From NCBI GenBank assembly GCA_947247005.1, contig OX365955.1, positions 41,023,822-41,087,821 on the forward strand: a stretch of 64,000 bases of DNA, written 5' to 3'. The translations under genes were made by a program, and so were the position numbers. This DNA is from Spisula solida (lineage: Eukaryota; Mollusca; Bivalvia; Venerida; Mactridae). The notes under the pieces were generated by a model. It ran no database searches, had not been told where the DNA came from, and worked only from the letters and a program-made list of their open reading frames with translations. This document shows positions 1 to 12,082 of this stretch, piece by piece. Numbering within the stretch: the first letter of the stretch is position 1; every line of letters starts with the position of its first letter.

Positions 1-71
1 TTTATAGAAAAATACTTGTGAACTATTCATGTAGACCGACTTCAATAATTGGAAATGTTGAATCTCTGAAT

Positions 72-498
72 CAGTGTGGCAATACCACATGGTTTTTGGC
101 TACAGTTCCAAGTAGAAATGTGTAAACATTGGAACACAAATGTAGCCATAAGTATTTTATTTCTTCATCGATTTCTATGAAATATACGCCACGCTAAGGG
201 AATCATTATTTGCTTTCCATAAAATATTCAGAAAAATTCAGCGACCGGGCCGTTTTGTCCATAACCCTTTGAAACCGTGGAACACGTAGGTTTCACAGGG
301 TAATGGAAAAAACAGTAAAGATGCTGAAAAATATCTTATATTTCATGGAAAGCAAATAATTCCCCCCTTAGCGCGGCGTATATTTTATTGAAATCGATGA
401 AGAAATAAAATACATGTATTTATGGCTATTTTATTTTCCAATGTTTACAAAATGTTTCTTGTAACTGTAGCCAAAAGTCACGTGGTATTGCTACACTG
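72..498. mobile_element. CAGTG-type TIR element, copy 1
   Basis: Two arms of about 150 bp face each other (72-230 and about 335-498), starting CAGTGTGGCAATACCAC and ending GTATTGCTACACTG. A 5-bp direct duplication, TGAAT, flanks the element. There is no coding capacity. A second copy lies at 24927-25913. Confidence 0.85.
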
Positions 499-1917
499 TG
501 AATGCTGTGTTGAAATTGACATGTATGCTATGAGGTGAAATGAATAATCAATGACTTGTAAAAAAAATATAAAAATCCTTCGACTGTCTGTGATTTGCTT
601 CGACATTACTATTGTCTGTACAGAGTGAAAGGTAGGACACACATCGAGGGACCTTGTTGTCCAGAGTTGCAAGTTGTCCCCCCTTTCACGAAGATGTAAA
701 TAAAATTGTATATTTTTATGCCTTGATACTAAGCCATCTATTTTTTGGTGGGCAAATGAATCATTTATTATTCATTGGAACTTTGTAGATGTTTGTGAAA
801 CCCTGTGTTATATTATATGATTTATTCTGAAATACAAGTGCTAATTTACTGGAGAGTTTGTAGTTTTTTCCCATATTAACCGGGCCTCATTGTTTAAGGA
901 TAAAATATGAATTTGCAGCAGACAACTTGTAATTAAATCAAATGTAAGCATTGAATGCTTTAAATCCGATTGGCTTCGTAAGCTATATGGCCAGTCCACA
1001 CGCACATTACTCCACCAGCCGGTATTTTATGTTATGCATTAAAGTTAGTCCAATGAGTCAAAACATCTCGCTGAAAACCAACAATCTCTCTTTTACGACG
1101 AGATTATGCACCACATATATAACGTAAGCCACTGTTTCCTAATGTACTAGTGTTTCAAGAACAGCGTCACACACCACTGCTTCGAGAAACCGTCTCCAAA
1201 GGTATAGATGTACTACCTTTTAAAAGACGTTTCAGTATAGATTATTTCAATGCTACTGGTACCATATCAGTTCTAAAAGGTACACAACCTTCAAGATGAG
1301 CACAACAACATGTATATTCTGTATTTATTGAGTATCTTCTGTATACATGTATATCAATACAACATAAAAACAAGCTACTGAAGTCTTCTCATGTATGAAT
1401 GTTTTCCTGTGCCAATGGGCTAGGATCACCACACTCTAGTTCAAACTCCATTTCAATTTTGCTTACTGGTAATATTTACTTGATATTGTTCTGAACCTGG
1501 GCCGCAATGAACAAAACAACGCTAACTTTCATTTCAAGCCTCATAAGAAACTTCTCCGAGTTCATTCAGAATATAAGATACAAACATCTATCAATCCAAA
1601 ACATTATTTATGAAGTCTAAACATGACCCATAAAGACATATTGGTCTTCATGCATAACTAACAAGTCAGAATCACACGGCTAGTGACTTTGATGTAAGAC
1701 TATCAGAAACGCTCGTCTATGCAGTACTACAAGACCAAATGGGTGAATGCTTTAATTGCCATGAAAATCAATTTCTTAGAAACAGCTTTTTACAAATTAT
1801 ACATTTACACAATACTTGAATAGTGACATTGAACATAATATGATTATATTAAGTCCACACTAAAAACAAGAAATATCACTGAATGTGATGAATACCCCCA
1901 GAAACTGCTTGACACAG

Positions 1918-2260
1918 TCAGATATGCACAACTAGACTTGGTTCTGATCATTCATACTAAGTTTTGTTAAAATCCGACCAAGGGTTACAGAGAAATAGCA
2001 CGGACAAAATTTATAAGTGAAAAAACAAAGTGCCATAACTACCTTAAAATTGATCCGACCAACGTATGCCGACGATATGCACAACTAGACTTGGTACTGA
2101 TCATTCATACAAAGTTTTGTTAAAATCTGACCAAGGGTTACAGAGAAATAGAGCGGACAAAATTATACGGACCAACCAACCAACAGACCAACCAACCAAC
2201 CAACCAACCACAAGCATGACTCCAATATAGCCCCCATATACTAAGTATCTGGGGGTATAA
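1918..2260. repeat. Duplicated 'GCACAACTAGACTTGG' repeat with ACCA microsatellite
   Basis: Two copies of a block of about 100 bp (from about 1921 and 2077) share GCACAACTAGACTTGGT and CCAAGGGTTACAGAGAAATAG; the second runs into an (ACCA)n tract at 2165-2212. An inverted relative lies at 47715-48065. Confidence 0.7.
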
Positions 2261-2429
2261 CGAGTTCTGGCCGAGCAACTTGCTGAAATAGGTTTGACAT
2301 TACAGGAAACCCCTTCATACATGACAAAGACTTCTGTTACTCTGATTTGATTGCACAAAGTGAACATACACTATATAGCTATTTTATAACAAAGATATAT
2401 GTTTACAAGTAACATACAAATGTTTAATA

Positions 2430-2580
2430 TCAAACAAGAGATATTTGTATGCCTACCCCCCTATGGCAGCCTTATAGCCAATTGTCACAGTGACCTTGAC
2501 ATACCAATATCAGTGACCTTGACATACCAATGTTACAGTGATCTTGACATACCAATGTCAAAATAAAATTATTAGGGACA
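2430..2580. repeat. Fragment of the GGTCACAGTGACC repeat family
   Basis: It begins ACAAGAGATATTTGTATGCC and contains three copies of CAGTGACCTTGACATACCAA. It is a truncated relative of the copies at 7728, 18857 and 50541. Confidence 0.55.
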
Positions 2581-3017
2581 TCTACTGGTCATAATGCATT
2601 TATCAATATTTTGGCCCAGGGGGGCGAGCGGGGAGCATACTCGGGACTTTAGATCAAAGAGGATTTCCCGACCGGCAGGAATTTTACTTGCCCAATAATT
2701 CTAGGTCCAGGGAAATAGACTAGCCGGATTTTAGATCCTGGAATTTGGGAATTTAGATGCCACAAAAAAGCAGACAACAATTTAAAGATGGCAAGCCATT
2801 TGATACACCAAGCATCTCCAAGCGTTTGGGATTTAGACAAAATGTTTGGCTCCAGGATGGGGAAAGAGACTCCAACAAAGCATAATTGTCTAATTCCCTG
2901 GGTCTGTCTGCTGCTACCCCTCGGACAAAACATTGATATGTGCATAACCAATGTACATATCAAACTGGAGGATCCAAAACCAATCTTATTGATAGGAAAC
3001 CATTTGGTCTAGACTAC

Positions 3018-3284
3018 CAGGGGTGTCAACAGAGACAAATTAAAAATCCTGAAAATCATATGCGGCTGACCATTTTTGACAAACTAGAGGCCGTCAACCA
3101 TATATAACTCAGTTTTTCAAACTTTTTATTGAAGAAAATCCTTCAGAGCTGATATAATTGACCATAACTTTGCCATTTCTTGAGATATTTTCATCAAATA
3201 ACTTTTATTTTGGTCAGAAAGCATAGCTCTTCAAGGATAGACAAATCCGGAATTCCGGATAAATCCGGAAAATTGACACCCCTG
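3018..3284. mobile_element. MITE family B (CAGGGGTGTCAA)
   Basis: Ends are CAGGGGTGTCAAC and TTGACACCCCTG, with a 7-bp flanking duplication AGACTAC. The subterminal palindrome CCGGAATTCCGG is shared by the family. Length 267 bp. Confidence 0.85.
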
Positions 3285-3721
3285 AGACTACTAAACTACC
3301 AACAAACGTGTGTAAAGCAATATACCTCATCTTCCTTGAAAAGGAGGCAGTAATAATCTACATCATAGGACAAATTTAAAATAATCCTACACAAAGAAAA
3401 TCATACAGTGGAATGTGATACACACTTTCACAAATAAAACCTGAACACAGCCATGTACATCCTGTCAGTTGACAAAATGTGGTCTGATTGATCTGTCAAA
3501 AAAACATGGGCAAAAGTTTTCAGACACATGCCTGAACTTCAGGTTCTTGAAACTGCCAAAAATTCGGTTTTTCTTTATTTTCCCTATATAAACACGGTAG
3601 TCTAAATTCAAGGATTTCAGGTTTTTCAGAATTTAAAACTTTAACCCATATAATTACATGGTATGTACACATAATAGATAAGACATCTCTAGAAAGATGA
3701 GGATTACTTTATTACTAGTAC

Positions 3722-4135
3722 CAGGGCCCGGAATTACAACCAATACTTACACTCAGCACTCAAATATTGAAAATCCCTCTTTTGAGGTTAATTAACAACA
3801 ATTTTTAGAGTAAAAAGTGGTAATGATGTAAACTAGGTACTAAATATTATGTTTGGCTTATTTCATAATGTAATTTAGTGTAATTGTACGCTATAAATGT
3901 AAATTATCAGTCTGAGTGCTGAGTGTAGCACTCAGATTCAATAATTACATCTATACCTCATAAATAGTACACAATGGCAAAGAAAATGTATCAAATGTTA
4001 TTTTCAACATTCATATAACAGTTCTATACATTTTCCTCATCAAGATTTGCAATGTAGGACAAATACTAGCTCATTATGTTACATTTTCAATATTTGAGTG
4101 CTGAGTGTAAGTATTGGTTGTAATTCCGGGCCCTG
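3722..4135. mobile_element. MITE A with 53-bp near-perfect TIRs
   Basis: The outermost 53 bases are inverted at the two ends (3722-3774 and 4083-4135), starting CAGGGCCCGGAATTACAACC. The centre holds a small hairpin around GCTGAGTGTAGCACTCAG. It abuts a family B MITE, and the pair shares one outer target duplication. Confidence 0.85.
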
Positions 4136-4401
4136 GGGTGTCAACAGGGCCAAATTTAAAATCAGGAAAATCTGATGTGGCCGACCATTTTTGCCAAACA
4201 AGAGGCCTCCAATGACATTGTTTCAACAATAAACTCAGTTTGTATTTAAAGAAAAATCTTCAGAGCAGATTAAATTTAGCATAACTTTGCCATTTCCTGA
4301 GATATTTTCATCAAACAACTTTTATTTTGATCGGAAGCCATTGCTCTTTCAGGAATGATAAATCCGGAATTCTGGATAAATCCTGAAAATTGACACCCCT
4401 G
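4136..4401. mobile_element. MITE family B, 5' end interrupted by MITE A
   Basis: Starts GGGTGTCAAC, lacking the first three bases of the family terminus, and ends TTGACACCCCTG. TACTAGTAC follows it, and the same nine bases precede MITE A at 3713-3721. Confidence 0.8.
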
Positions 4402-4523
4402 TACTAGTACATAGTGTGCAGCTACCAAATAATCATGTTCATTTTGACAGGACAAAAAATTGCACTATTTCTTACTTAGGTAGGTAATATAGACATTATT
4501 CAGTAGAACCTCGCCTCAAGACC

Positions 4524-4589
4524 ACCTCAATCACAACATTACTTCACCTCAATCACAACATTACTTCACCTCAATCACAACATTACCTC
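4524..4589. repeat. 22-bp tandem repeat, three copies
   Basis: The unit ACCTCAATCACAACATTACT plus two bases is repeated three times. Confidence 0.8.
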
Positions 4590-5242
4590 AACACTAAGCA
4601 TACAAAGTTCAAATCAATTTTCACCCATGCTCTTCATCAACTTCAATAATGAAGACCAACTCAATAACACCAGTTTTAAAGTGGTCAAATTGTTGAGGTT
4701 TAATTGTTGGTTGTCAGCCTTTTATTGACGACAACAATATTAAGTTATTTTTGAAATATTTTTTTTAAAAACTAGCAGGAGATTTCGTAACTCTTTTACA
4801 GAGTTTTCATTATTTGACTTAGGTATTAAATTGATACCAATTTGTTTGCTATTCGAGACACTTCAGTTCCAGGGCATGTCCCTTTAATTGTATGTGTGTA
4901 TTGTTGTCGCATGGAGTGTATGCAAGCTTGTTTTATTGAGTGTTTTTTTAAAATTGTTTTTGCGCTACTAGAATTTAACGAAATGCTCCTTTTTTATGTC
5001 TTTCCAGTTTTGACGCAGCTTATCACTATCAATAAAGCTTCAGTACAAACATTGGGCTTGTTAACAAGCATCAAGCAATGAGTTGAACATCTGACATTAC
5101 AAACGTTATTTTAAAATTGCAATAATGATGTAAATGTACTGTATATAATCCTTATTATGATTGAAATGCGTTATCTTGATGTAACTGATGTTGTGTATAA
5201 TATGTAAATGTGTTTTAAGAGGCTCATAGAGAAGATTGGGCT

Positions 5243-5493
5243 GGGCTGGTATTCACAAAGCATCTTAAGTGAAAACCTAAATATTTTGACTTAGTTAAAT
5301 ATTTGAGAAGCTCATATGTCCTGCAACTTGCAGAATAATCCATGTTTTCTTACAGATTATTGTAGCTCTTTACTTAATGCTTCTAAACCATGTAAATAAT
5401 TGATAATCTTGATTTAACTGTTAAGCGAATACGCTTAAGGAAATTTTGAGAAAATTTTAAGTTTTTCCTTAAGATGCTTTGTGAATACCGCCC
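5243..5493. mobile_element. MITE with GGTATTCACAAAGCATCTTA ends
   Basis: The left end GGTATTCACAAAGCATCTTA is inverted at the right end (TAAGATGCTTTGTGAATACC). Length 251 bp, non-coding. A related element is at 13124-13362. Confidence 0.8.
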
Positions 5494-5820
5494 ATGATGC
5501 CTAACTATGTTGCCTCTATAAATAAAGTCTCTATCATTATTATCATTATTGTTAACATTCTTCAATTACAGATATTAAGTCAAGCTCTATAACCACCAAG
5601 TCTAGCTATTGCTGGAGATATAATTTAAAGTAAGTACTAGCTATAAGCAATTTGTTTTAAATTCAATCTCATACCTGTCAGATAAAATACCAGGCAAAAC
5701 AAGAAATGTCTACCACATATAATAGTATTCATTTTATGGCTGCTATAAGTCATCAAGTACCAGTACATGATAATTGTCAAACATTTTTGGCTGGCAAATA
5801 GAACAACACCCTTTTGTAAC

Positions 5821-6338
5821 TAGGGGTGGGCCGATGCATCGAAATATTGATGCATTGCGATCCCGAGTGTCCCGATAGTATGGATCGATAGTAAAAGTCT
5901 CGATCCAATAACTATCGCCGATAGTTAGCTCAACTATCGATAGTTAGGATAGTTTCCTTTTTATAAATAAAGTTTATTATTGATTTAAAACAATTTCTGT
6001 TCTCGTTAAAAACACTAATTGTTATTAATCACACGCATCAAAACTGCCACAAAAGACCAATTATGTCGCACTATTTAGTTGAATTTTATTAATCTATTTC
6101 TGACCAAATCATTTTAAATAATTTCCACAATTAGTAGATTTATATGTTGTATAACAAAGTGATATATTACACAGTGCAAATTTGCATTTACAAGTTAATC
6201 TCTGGGTTTCAAAATCTTGGCAATAACTATTGCAATAGTATCGCAATAGTTTCCAGCAATACAATAGTATCGCAATAGTACTTTCAGCAATATCAATAGT
6301 ATTGCAATAGTCAAAAATGGACTCAATAGTCACCCCTA
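5821..6338. mobile_element. Non-autonomous hAT element
   Basis: Ends TAGGGGTG and CACCCCTA, flanked by a perfect 8-bp duplication TTTGTAAC (5813-5820 and 6339-6346). The 8-bp duplication and these termini are the signature of hAT transposons. The interior repeats ATAGT/ACTAT motifs and codes for nothing. Confidence 0.9.
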
Positions 6339-6776
6339 TTTGTAACTGAGAATAACTTATCGGTAATGATTCCACGGTTAAATGAAATATTGAATTTCGT
6401 AAAAGCACGGCCATATTACCCATATTTTCACCTGGCCATAGGCTGTTTGAGACAAAAATACAGACTTTTAATTAATGCCTAGGCTTCATGACAATTACAT
6501 GCTTTATTTAACTTTGATGATATTGCCTATGATGTTTTTATTAGTAAAAAAGAATGTTTCTAATCACCAGCTAAAAATACAGCATTAAAAATAAACAAAA
6601 ATACTACAAAAAGTTTGTACAAAGAGTATCAATCAAGTGCCTATAACATGTCATAATAATGCATTATACTAGATAAAAATATGTTTCTCTTATCTACAGT
6701 ATAACCTCTCCAGAGCGACCCTCTGTAGAGCAACAACCTCTCATGGAATCAGTAAGTACACATTTACATGTATATA

Positions 6777-7269
6777 CAGGGTGATCATTAATATATGGTA
6801 ACATAAATAACTTCAATAACTTTGTCAGTTGTTTAGAAAATCAGCCCCAAAATACGTCAAAAAACACAATTGAAACCTTGCATGTTACACCAACGATGCT
6901 TCAAATTTCACACTATATTGAAGTTTTCAAACGAATATTGTTTCTGGTTTTGGAGTATTCATTCCTTCCTCTAGGTATCCACATTAAAAGAAACCTGAAG
7001 GGTTTAAGTCTTGTGTGTGTGGAGGCCAAGTAAATGTATGGTCTTCTGCGAAAAAATACAGTGGCAAAATTTCTTGAAATCACTGAAAATGTATGGCAGC
7101 ATTAAGGATGTTATGGACGTCACCTTTATAACACATGCATTTATTAGTCATATCCAAAACAAAACTTGGGCTCATTAGCTTTATAACAATGGTCAAACCA
7201 TTTCTCTATCATAAAATCTGACAAAGTTATTAAAGTTATTTATGTTACCATATATTAATGATCACCCTG
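6777..7269 (-). mobile_element. Tc1/mariner element, internally deleted
   Basis: Inverted ends of about 50 bp start CAGGGTGATCATTAATATAT, and the element is flanked by TA on both sides, the Tc1/mariner target. The interior holds a decayed minus-strand transposase end (6960-7028). Confidence 0.9.
6960..7028 (-). pseudogene. Tc1/mariner transposase fragment (catalytic end)
   Basis: The minus strand reads WPPHTQDLNPSGFF, a stop, then CGYLEEGM. This aligns with the WPP-S-PDLNPLDFFLWGYLK block just before and at the third catalytic acidic residue of IS630/Tc1/mariner transposases. The stop and the surrounding frameshifts show it is dead. Confidence 0.8.
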
Positions 7270-7410
7270 TATCATTAATTATGCAAGTACATACAAGATA
7301 TGATATAGTGGTAGAGTTCTTACACAACAATGGTAACTGCGAGGTAAATTATATGACTAAAAAAGTGTTAATATTATAATAAATTCATGTGTACAAAGTG
7401 TAATATATAG

Positions 7411-7728
7411 AGGATATTACATGAGTGTCTTTCCATATTGAATTTATTAAAGAAGTTTAATAAAATGCCAAGCATTTTATCGATTTTTTCAACGAGTTTA
7501 ATAAATTCAATGTGTAAAGTCACAAATGTAATGTTCTTTTTATCACATGTTAGCCTTTTCCGGCCGAAACATAAAATAGCTACTTATTATTCACTATAAT
7601 AAACGCGCAACTTTAACGACGTCGCCTATCCTTTGAATGACATCGCGTGATAGCTTTATTACACTAGTGTATTATCAAAAATAAATAATGGCTTTATTAC
7701 GCTACCGCAACGTCAAACATGTGATAAA
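7411..7728. mobile_element. Paired-palindrome element, copy 1
   Basis: It begins AGAGGATATTACATGAGTGT; the first part folds around GAATTTATTAAA / TTTAATAAATTC, and the second part is bounded by TTATCACATGTT and its inverse AACATGTGATAA. The same unit is inverted at 24073-24407. Confidence 0.75.
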
Positions 7729-8072
7729 ACAAGATAATTGTAAAACACGTACGCCCCATGGCAGCCCAATAGTCATAAATGGTTAAGGTCGCAGTGACCT
7801 TGACCTACTGATGTCAAAATCAATAGGCATCATCTACTGTTGCTGACCAACCTCCATGTAAATTTTGAAGATCCTAGGTCAAAGGGTTCTTAAGTAATTG
7901 AAGGGAAACCATTTAAATAGTCAGAAATGGTAATGGTCACAGTGACCTTGACCTTTGACCCCAATGTAAATAGGGTTATTGAGTTATTGAACGAAAACCA
8001 TTTTATACGACAGACCGACCGACAGACATGTGCAAAGCAATATACCCCTCATCAAAGAGGGTGGCATAATAA
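7728..8072. repeat. GGTCACAGTGACC repeat family, copy
   Basis: Runs from ACAAGATAATTGTAAAACAC to GAGGGTGGCATAATAA and contains CAGTGACCTTGACC twice and TGTGCAAAGCAATATACCCC. Copies also at 18857-19113 and 50541-50945. Confidence 0.7.
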
Positions 8073-8349
8073 TGGATTGACACATACATCATGTATCGGT
8101 ACATTAGATTGTTAGATTGATACTGTGTAACTATAAAATAACATACAGATGTTTTTCCTTGAGTTTGTTAATGTACATAACACATCATACCTAGCTGGGT
8201 TTTTAAGAGAGAAACGTATGTCTCTCTTAAAGGGCCATAACTCTGGCAAAAATTATCGGACCTAAAATTCCTGGCAATATGCACAACTAGGCTTGGTACC
8301 AAGTATTCACGTGAAGTTGCACTGAAGTCTGACCACTGGTTAAGGAGGA

Positions 8350-8484
8350 CACATGATTATAGACCATACATCAATCAGGAATATTCACATGATTATATAG
8401 ACCATACATCAATCAGGAATATTCACATGATTATATAGACCATACATCAATCAGGAATATTCACATGATTATATAATTATATAG
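8350..8484. repeat. 38-bp tandem repeat, about 3.5 copies
   Basis: The unit contains CACATGATTATATAGACCAT followed by ACATCAATCAGGAATATT. Confidence 0.85.
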
Positions 8485-8711
8485 ACTAACAATGTTCATG
8501 GACCAATACAAAGAAAACTTTGGGAATCTGAGGATGTTTCGCTACTTTTGTTAACACTCAATAGATCTACCCAAATGTGCAAACTATGGTAAAATAATTA
8601 CAACAATATCTAACTTCAGGTGAGCAAAGATACAGAAATTCCAAGCTCAGTAATGCTTTAATATGAACAATCTAACCCTTTACTCTCTAGTTACATGTTA
8701 TTTAGTTTAAA

Positions 8712-9006
8712 AACAAGACTGCGTTCAATAAACGCTTATGCCCCCTGTGGAAGCCTTGTCCATAAATAAGTCTAAGTCCAAAATTAGGTCAAGGTGAAGG
8801 TCAAAATGGGGTCAGGTGATACAGGTGTGCGGAGAGTGTTCATATACAACATCCATGCAAGTTTGGAAGCTTTGTAGCAAGCCATAATGATGCTAGAAGA
8901 AACGGTCAATTTGGGTTAACCGGACGGACGGACGAACAGACGGACGAACGAACGGACAGGTGAATCACTATATGCCTCCCGATCTATCTATACAGGGGCA
9001 TATAAC
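8712..9006. mobile_element. ACAAG-headed element with GGAC microsatellite
   Basis: It opens ACAAGACTGCGTTCAATAAA, carries a GGACGGACGGAC tract (8921-8960), and ends with a TGCCTCCCG/CAGGGGCATATAA subterminal palindrome. The 5' end recurs at 16940. Confidence 0.65.
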
Positions 9007-9306
9007 AAACATTCATTTACACAGAAGTACCGTTGTATTCAGATACATTAGGTGACTACTTACTATGTGTACACCATCTCCATTCTGGTTATTGGGAAAT
9101 AATTTGTATGAAAATACAATATCATGGAGTAATGGGTTAAAACTAAAAGTCAAATCATCTAACACTTCAAACATTACCTAGTATCTATGATTGACGATAA
9201 AGGAATGCATACATTAAGTACTTTAAAGCTATCACATAAACAGACATCAGAATAACATCTAGCTATTTTTTTCTCTGCGGGGGCTGATCGTTTTTTTCTT
9301 AGCAGG

Positions 9307-9459
9307 TTGTACGGGGTTGTATTCAATATTAATCTTACTTGACTAAAGGATAAGGACAACCTATCAGATCACACCATATTAAACTCTTGGTCAGTAACAG
9401 GTGATATGATTGGCTATTCCTATTCCCCAATTAAGTAAGATCAATATTGAATACCACAC
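9307..9459. mobile_element. Small foldback (GTATTCAATATT ends)
   Basis: GTATTCAATATTAATCTTAC near the left end is inverted as GTAAGATCAATATTGAATAC at the right end. Confidence 0.65.
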
Positions 9460-10314
9460 CGATAATATTTTAAGCCCTGACAAATTTGTGTAAATATATT
9501 AGACAACCATATTTTTTGTCAAAATTTGCAGGGGGGAATCTGGACCTCCTGTCTCCCCTCTGAATCCACACATGTCCAGTAAATACAACACTGGCTTCTT
9601 ACATCAGACACATTTACTGCCACTATAAGAAGAGAACTTTTTTGATGACTAAAATACAGATGACCAAACTTAAATAGAAGAACAAGACTTAGTGCTATCT
9701 GATTAGCACATCTACCCCCTTGCTTCAGCCTACACCTTTGACCTTCTATCCATGACCGTGATATTTACTAGAGGGCTCTCAAAATCCAAAGGAGGCACCT
9801 ACCAGTATGTCTACTGAGATTTGTAGGTAAATTGGTTCAGTCTCTAGTCATTCAAACTATTTTGGTCTCGGATTAACAGGCAAACAAAACAGACAAGTGC
9901 AAAGCAATAGTGTTCATAACACTGCAAATATCCCTCCTTCAAGTGGATGGGGCATAATAAGCATAACCAATATAAAGACAGTTCAAAGAATACCACCCAC
10001 TCATTGAATATGAATATAGTTTTCTAATTCTTTGTACTATACTGCTGTATATATCCACCTGGTTGTATGTGTTGTTTGGTTCGTTGAGTATTATAATTAT
10101 ACTATCTGGTCAGAGGTGTGGTCCTCGTTTTTAACAAGTATTATATTATACGATCTGGTCACAGGTGGAAGGTGTGTATTACATCATACTACAAGACTTG
10201 TGACTTCTTACATTGTCCATCATATCTCCTATACTTGATGTCACTTTAGTAACTCTGAAAATATAAATAATGACGATGACATAATAAATGAGACAAAATA
10301 TTGTTTGACGATAT

Positions 10315-10723
10315 CAGGGTTCCTACTGAGGTAAAATGGCCAATCCTGAAAATTAGTCACAAGTCTGTTTAGAGTGCCATTTGCACACATTCCTACACCT
10401 TAACTAGGTTTCAAACATTATTATAATATAGTTAAAATTCAGATTATGGAATTTCAAATGACAGGCCTAGACACTAACTATTTTGGCCACTGGTCCGACA
10501 GGGCAAAAGCACCAAATTTGTAAATAGGACAGTTACTGGTCCTTCAGAATTTTCATTGGTCCTTCTGGATTTCCGCTGGTCCAGTGTTAGTGTCGAGCCC
10601 TGAATGAACTTCGTCAATTCTTTAAATTTTTTCATCAAATAACTTTTTTTGTGCACGAAAGATCCTTCTTTCTGATGCAGCAAAACCGAATTTCCAGATT
10701 ATTCCAAAATTTTAGGACCCATG
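10315..10723. mobile_element. MITE family E, split by a second MITE
   Basis: Family E ends (CAGGGTTCCTACTGAGG ... TTTAGGACCCATG). The element is interrupted at 10462-10602 by MITE F. Other E copies: 12628, 16223, 19883, 25974. Confidence 0.75.
10462..10602. mobile_element. MITE F nested in MITE E
   Basis: Ends CAGGCCTAGACACTAAC and GTTAGTGTCGAGCCCTG, flanked by a 5-bp duplication AATGA inside the E sequence. Internally it repeats TTACTGGTCCTTC-like segments. Confidence 0.85.
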
Positions 10724-10795
10724 CAATATTTACCTGAGAGACATAAATATTCTGTGATTATCCATAATCCTATCAGATTAATCATTTGAATGAGT

Positions 10796-11061
10796 CCAGG
10801 CCCTGATCTCCCGAAGCATCTCAAGGAGAAATTTCAACTCAAATTGAGATTTCGCTCAAATTGAGAGTCTGAATTAGAGATAATTATGAAGCTCAAGCTC
10901 TCGAAATTGTACTGTAATAAACTCAGAAAAATGTTTTTATTTTGTTATACAATGTACCGATTTAGATAACAATTTTGCATGGAAACTATCTCAAACGATA
11001 GGTGGCAAACTTTGAGTTGAGATTGAACGCCAATTGAGATGTTTTGGGAGATCGGGGCCAG
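10796..11061. mobile_element. MITE family C (CTCCCGAAGCATCTC ends)
   Basis: Left end CAGGCCCTGATCTCCCGAAG; right end GGGAGATCGGGGCCAG. An inverted relative lies at 13685-13943, and a decayed one probably at about 18405-18585. Confidence 0.8.
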
Positions 11062-11188
11062 GTCAATAATATTGCACAATACACATCATTATCACACATG
11101 CTTACATCACTGGTGTTTTAGTTTTATGCATTTTAATAATTACCATATAATATAGTATGTGACTAGTATTTGTATTTATTGTAGCTAA

Positions 11189-11384
11189 CAAGAGCCTAAA
11201 TGTCACAAAACACACCCGTCTGGGAGCATGATGAATGTGAATAAAATGATCAAACTTGGTATATTTCTCATTTTTTGGTAATTCAAGGGCCGTAATCAAA
11301 ATAGGCCTGGCCAATTTGGGCTCATAATCTTAACATTGTCACAAAGACGATCAGATGAAAACAGTTTGAATTAGAGTACAGACA
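11189..11384. repeat. ACAAGAGCC repeat (family U), truncated
   Basis: It begins ACAAGAGCCTAAATGTCAC and contains GGCCGTAATCAAAATAGGCC and AGACGATCAGATGAAAACAG. Relatives at about 12590-12960 (split by MITE E), 32600 and 47281. Confidence 0.6.
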
Positions 11385-11774
11385 AACAAGTAATTAAGAA
11401 TTGCAAGCAATACAGAAGTCCCCTACCGGTTTGAAGCCATTTTCAATGTTTCTGTTGCCATAGCAACCTCAATTGTTGCCAGAATCAAAATATTTTTAGA
11501 CGTGCATTATCCCCTTATTGCCCCTTATTATCCAGATTTCGGCATATTTTCACTCTTTCTGTCACCATAGCAACCACAATATTTGTCAAAATCGAAATAT
11601 TTTTAGACGTGCATTATCCCCTTATTGCCCCCTATCCACATACCAAGTTTCATAAACCTAGCTTGGAAACTGTTTGAGTTATGTCAGGATCCAGATTTTT
11701 TGACGGACGGACGGACGGACGGACTGACTGACTGACTGACTGACTGACTGACTGACTGACTGACTGACTGACTG

Positions 11775-11806
<32 letters not shown>

Positions 11807-11853
11807 AGGGCAAACCTAAAGTCCCCTCCGGTGAAAAACCGGTAGGGGACTAA
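11385..11853. mobile_element. ACAAG-headed element D with long ACTG microsatellite
   Basis: It starts AACAAGTAATTAAGAATTGC; the inner ends AGTCCCCTACCGGTTT and AAACCGGTAGGGGACT are inverted. It holds (GACG)n followed by (ACTG)n at about 11702-11808. Copies at 14322-14580, 16657-16939 and, split, 32728-33082. Confidence 0.8.
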
Positions 11854-11961
11854 TTACTGGACGATGCCACCACCGCCCAATTGTATGTTGAAAATCTGCA
11901 TCAGACAACAGCTGAAAGATCATCTTAGTTTGTGTAACTTGCTGATTTTACATCATTTTGT

Positions 11962-12082
11962 CTACGAACCATGGACAGACAACATGTGCATAGCAATAGT
12001 ACTACCACTATCATGAAGGGTAGATGGGGGATTATGGGACCTGGACCATGCATAATGATAAGAAATATGGTATGGTATATAC
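11962..12082 (-). other. In-frame read-through tail after exon 11, repeat-derived
   Basis: If the weak donor at 12082 is not used, the Rho-GEF frame continues about 39 codons to a stop at 11962-11964. This stretch contains the 3' end motif (TGTGCATAGCAATAG on the plus strand) of a repeat family found elsewhere in the window, so the tail would be exonised repeat. It could equally be intron. Confidence 0.35.

Noticed and set aside
2649..2963. 104-codon minus-strand open frame
   Set aside because: No domain recognised, no start context, and an overlapping plus-strand frame of similar length; probably repeat-derived.
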